From Brevibacterium sp. 'Marine' (lineage in GTDB: Bacteria > Actinomycetota > Actinomycetes > Actinomycetales > Brevibacteriaceae), in contig NZ_CP051626.1 of assembly GCF_012844365.1 (NCBI RefSeq), positions 620,001-684,000 on the forward strand: a DNA stretch of 64,000 bases, in the 5' to 3' direction. The position numbers and the translations under genes are program-made. The notes beneath the pieces were generated by a model. The model did not search any database. It worked only from the letters and a program-made list of their open reading frames with translations, and was not told the DNA's origin. Each line of letters starts with the position of its first letter. Position 1 is the first letter of the stretch. Below are positions 61,465 through 64,000 of the stretch, piece by piece.

Positions 61465-62077
61465 GCGTCTCATGCGCATTCAGCCCGCTGGGATGGGGAA
61501 GAGCCCATAAAGAGGTTTGATCAGGCCAACCATTGAGCTGGTTGGTGTCCTGTCTGCCCACCACCGCACGAGGAAGATCGAACGCTTTCCGGAAGGCCGT
61601 GATCCCGACGACGGCTACGGAGAGGGGGAGCAGAGTGCTCACTCGACTCACCGTCCTCTGGCCACCGCGGCGAAGTTCAGCATCATCGAGCTCAGCGGCT
61701 CGGGCGGTGGGCCGAGAGACCAAATTCGTCATGGCGAGGCCGCGCTCCGCGAGCATCCTCTCATCTGCGCTGCTCAACCCGCGAGATGCGTCGACCACGG
61801 TTTCAGTGACCCCGGCGCGATGGAGCGAAGGCCAGAAGCGATTCCCCGGTCGGGCAAAGGGCGCGTTGACGGCAATGGTCCACGGGCTCGGATTGATCCC
61901 GACGATGAGGAGGCGTATTTTTCCCCTGCACAGTTCATCGTCTGGGTAGGGAAGAACGTCTTCACGGCCCCTGCCGCAAAGACTGGCCCGTTCGAGGTCG
62001 GACCGACCGGGTCTACGTCCCTCCAGCGATGACGGCGTGCGCCAGGGTTGCCAGTCGTCTGGAACACTCGTGTGCAT
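61385..62077 (-). CDS. mug: Mismatch-specific (G/U, G/T) DNA glycosylase, Mug type
   Basis: 230 residues. LLIVGINPSPWTIAVNAPFARPGNRFWPSLHRAG holds the uracil-pocket GINPS motif, TNLVSRPTARAAEL follows, and LPHPSGLNAH is the DNA-contact loop. It removes uracil or thymine mispaired with guanine. The first ~50 residues are a poorly conserved extension; the ATG at 62077 is used, with no strong ribosome site, so a shorter protein is possible. Confidence 0.88.
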   Translation of the reverse strand: MHTSVPDDWQPWRTPSSLEGRRPGRSDLERASLCGRGREDVLPYPDDELCRGKIRLLIVGINPSPWTIAVNAPFARPGNRFWPSLHRAGVTETVVDASRGLSSADERMLAERGLAMTNLVSRPTARAAELDDAELRRGGQRTVSRVSTLLPLSVAVVGITAFRKAFDLPRAVVGRQDTNQLNGWPDQTSLWALPHPSGLNAHETLSSLAEHWHKVWADVEGGAANRAKPR

Positions 62078-62421
62078 GCGCTCAGTCTAATTCTCGGCCT
62101 GTCAGTGTGGCCGACTGGGTCGCATGCGGATCCGAACGGAGCTTCAGTGCTTGAGGCTCACTCCAAGCCGCGCTTTCCGTTTCGAAGTTCGGTGGGGGCA
62201 GAGCTTCATTTCATCGCTCGCGCGGAATTCCCAGCGGAGGATTCCCGGTCGAGTCGAAGGGGCTATCGCGTTCACGTCATCGCTGACAGACTTGGTCAAG
62301 AGCTTCAACTATCTTCCCCGGTTGCGGGCGCATCTGTTCACAGAACGCGAGACGACACCAGCCCCAGCGATTGCGTCTGCGACACGGTTGCTCGACAGCA
62401 TGCCATAGGAGGACAGACAGC
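62078..62421. other. 344-base intergenic region
   Basis: It should carry the promoters of the divergent Mug and NADH dehydrogenase genes. Two overlapping frames of about 95-125 codons cross it, but neither resembles a family or has a ribosome site. No clear operator seen. Confidence 0.4.
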
Positions 62422-63771
62422 ATGAACGAAACTTCTACCGATCAACGGACCGCGGGCGAGGACTCCGTGGCACGAACCTACGAAGTCGTGATCGTCGGCG
62501 CCGGATTCGCTGGCCTCGAAGCAGCCAAGCGCCTCGGGCGGGCCGGAGTCGACGTGCTCTTGCTCGATCAGAACAACTATCACCAGTTCCAGCCCCTGTT
62601 GTACCAAGTGGCAACCGCCCAGATCGCCCTTTCAACGGTGGCTCGCCCCCTGCGCTCCATCCTCCACCGGGAGCGGAAGCATGTCACAATTCGCACGGCG
62701 CAAGTAGTTGCGCTCAATGCAGCGAAGAAAACGGTCACCACCGCAGACGGTGTGCGCTACCGAGCGGAGATCTTGGTGATCTCCTCGGGTGCGGAGCCGA
62801 ACTTCTTCGATACTCCCGGAGCGGAAGAACACGCCTACCCCCTGTATTCGGTCGACGACGCCGCCCGATTGTCATCAGCACTGCTCGGAGCTTTGGAACG
62901 AGCATCGGCGAACCACGACCACTCCACAAACCAGAATTTCACGGTTGCCGTCGTGGGCGCGGGTCCCAATGGTGTGGAAACTGCCGGGGCCATCGCCGAA
63001 AACATCAGGGACGTAGTCGGCAAGTACTACTCGCACAGTTTCGCTTCGTCGTGCGCGGTTCACCTGGTGGACATGGTCGACACTGTGCTGCCGCCCTTCT
63101 CGCAGACGTCCCAGCAATACACCAGGAACCGGTTGGAGAAACTCGGCGTCAAGGTGCATTTGGGAAGTGCTGTCTCGGAAGTCTCCGATACAGATATCTC
63201 CCTTGCTGATGGGACGAAGATCGATGCGGAAATCGTCGTCTGGGCCGCCGGATTGAAAGCCTCGCACCTACTGGAGCCTGCCGGACTCACGACCGGTCGT
63301 GGGGGACGGATCGATGTGGCCAAAGACCTCACGGCACCGGAGTGCCAGGGAGTCTATGTCTTAGGCGATGCCGCCAATATCGTTGATGCCAAGGATCGGA
63401 AGCTGCCGCAGTTGGGCTCGGTCGCCAAACAGTCGGGCCGATGGGCGGCAGAGAATATTCGAGCCGACCTGACTGGACGGCCTCGCCGCGAATTCAAGTT
63501 CGTCGATATGGGGTATATGGCGATGATCGGTCGAGGGCAGTCGGTGGCCGAGCTGACTCCGCGCCGATACCAAGTGCAGGGAATGCCGGCGTTCCTTGGC
63601 TGGCTGGCAGTCCACGCAGGTCTTCTCTCAGGCTGGCAGCAACGTGCCGCAGCGGTGGTGTCCTGGGCTCGTGACTATCTGACGACGAGTCGTCCTCACG
63701 CCGTGATCTATCGACCGGAGGCCTATGAGATCGCCAGGTATGCCCGAACAGACGATTCATCCACGGTCTGA
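62422..63771 (+). CDS. ndh: Type II NADH:quinone dehydrogenase (NDH-2)
   Basis: 449 residues. VIVGAGFAGLEAAKRLGRAGVDVLLLDQNNYHQFQPLLYQVATAQI is the family opening (FAD plus the YHxFQPLLYQVAT quinone-side motif); VAVVGAGPNGVETAGAIAE binds NADH; VYVLGDAANI and PQLGSVAKQSGRWAAENI are the late FAD block. A C-terminal amphipathic/hydrophobic part (FLGWLAVHAGLLSGW) anchors it to the membrane. It feeds NADH electrons to menaquinone without pumping protons. AGGAGG lies nine bases before the ATG. Confidence 0.92.
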   Translation: MNETSTDQRTAGEDSVARTYEVVIVGAGFAGLEAAKRLGRAGVDVLLLDQNNYHQFQPLLYQVATAQIALSTVARPLRSILHRERKHVTIRTAQVVALNAAKKTVTTADGVRYRAEILVISSGAEPNFFDTPGAEEHAYPLYSVDDAARLSSALLGALERASANHDHSTNQNFTVAVVGAGPNGVETAGAIAENIRDVVGKYYSHSFASSCAVHLVDMVDTVLPPFSQTSQQYTRNRLEKLGVKVHLGSAVSEVSDTDISLADGTKIDAEIVVWAAGLKASHLLEPAGLTTGRGGRIDVAKDLTAPECQGVYVLGDAANIVDAKDRKLPQLGSVAKQSGRWAAENIRADLTGRPRREFKFVDMGYMAMIGRGQSVAELTPRRYQVQGMPAFLGWLAVHAGLLSGWQQRAAAVVSWARDYLTTSRPHAVIYRPEAYEIARYARTDDSSTV

Positions 63772-63790
63772 GGCCAATCTGAGATTGTTC

Positions 63791-63818
63791 ACCGGGCGCA
63801 CTCTACGGTGCGCCCGGT
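63791..63818 (+). terminator. Terminator of the NDH-2 gene
   Basis: Stem ACCGGGCGCAC / GTGCGCCCGGT (11 perfect pairs) with a six-base loop, 20 bases after the stop. Confidence 0.75.
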
Positions 63819-63984
63819 TCAATACGCGCTGGTTGAGTATCTCCACGGCCGCCCTGGACTGTGACTCCTTTCTTGGACTCCGTCAGTATTGGGAGCATCG
63901 AGCATCGCGTGGCCTGGTTGCTCTTATCTAACTGGTCGGATGTGAGGGGCAGTCGCGGAACCGTTGGACTGCTAGATTGTGACC

Positions 63985-64000
63985 ATGAGCACAGAAAAGA
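63985..64000 (+). CDS. Possible start of a further gene, cut by the window end
   Basis: An ATG followed by AGCACAGAAAAG (MSTEK) lies at the edge. There is no good ribosome site upstream, and only five codons are visible. Confidence 0.2.

Noticed and set aside
62048-62425. Two overlapping ORFs upstream of NDH-2
   Set aside because: No ribosome site or family similarity; they fill the divergent promoter region and run into the NDH-2 start.

Overview
The window is high-GC DNA with actinobacterial signatures: ferredoxin-dependent sulfite reductase, FprA-type ferredoxin reductase, a class F sortase, a UvrB-domain-less UvrA, and GTG/TTG starts with GGAGG-like ribosome sites. Gene content fits a Brevibacterium-like member of the Micrococcales; that placement is inference from gene content only, not from a marker gene.

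Layout. (1) 0-10.5 kb: a stress-type PPOX flavoprotein, a ferredoxin-reductase-like flavoprotein, a first polysaccharide ABC exporter (permease + ATPase), a UvrA-like ATPase, an MHS-type MFS transporter, then a secreted CHRD protein beside a class F sortase. An array of short hairpin units follows the MFS gene. (2) 10.5-21.4 kb: a DUF4396 membrane protein bracketed by two 93-bp hairpin repeats, then a sulfate-assimilation locus. A TauE/SafE sulfite exporter and a sirohydrochlorin chelatase are divergent; downstream lies a tightly overlapping run sir-cysH-cysD-cysN-cobA-fdxA, with fprA after an 82-bp gap. It takes sulfate to sulfide and supplies siroheme, ferredoxin and the NADPH-ferredoxin electron path. 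A palindromic GTTGAGCA motif lies in the upstream regions of this locus. (3) 21.5-27.7 kb: an APC amino-acid permease, a lone low-GC OLD-family ATPase/nuclease (probable acquired phage defence) and acetoacetyl-CoA synthetase.

(4) 27.9-55.6 kb is a large surface-glycan locus: wecC and wecB (UDP-ManNAcA), a FlaA1/CapD-type sugar dehydratase, a WecA/MraY-like polyprenyl-phosphate sugar-phosphate transferase, several GT4/GT2/CgeB-like glycosyltransferases including a 1520-residue multi-module enzyme, a second Wzm/Wzt exporter whose ATPase has a ~200-residue tail, a DUF6270 protein, UDP-glucose dehydrogenase, a polysaccharide pyruvyl transferase and a PP-loop enzyme. From about 39 kb the sequence becomes visibly more AT-rich and contains IS110-family relics, as expected of an exchangeable serotype-like locus. 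The inferred logic is: activated uronic acids and modified sugars are made, a lipid-linked primer is started, the chain is elongated and decorated, then exported by the ABC transporter and perhaps attached to the wall by an LCP-type enzyme (a diverged LCP gene borders the locus).

(5) 56.5-64 kb returns to high GC: the LCP-like protein, YceI, a BPL_N lipoprotein, an amine-oxidase-like flavoprotein, a broken LysR gene, a Mug-type DNA glycosylase and a type II NADH dehydrogenase. I see no rRNA, tRNA or CRISPR array.
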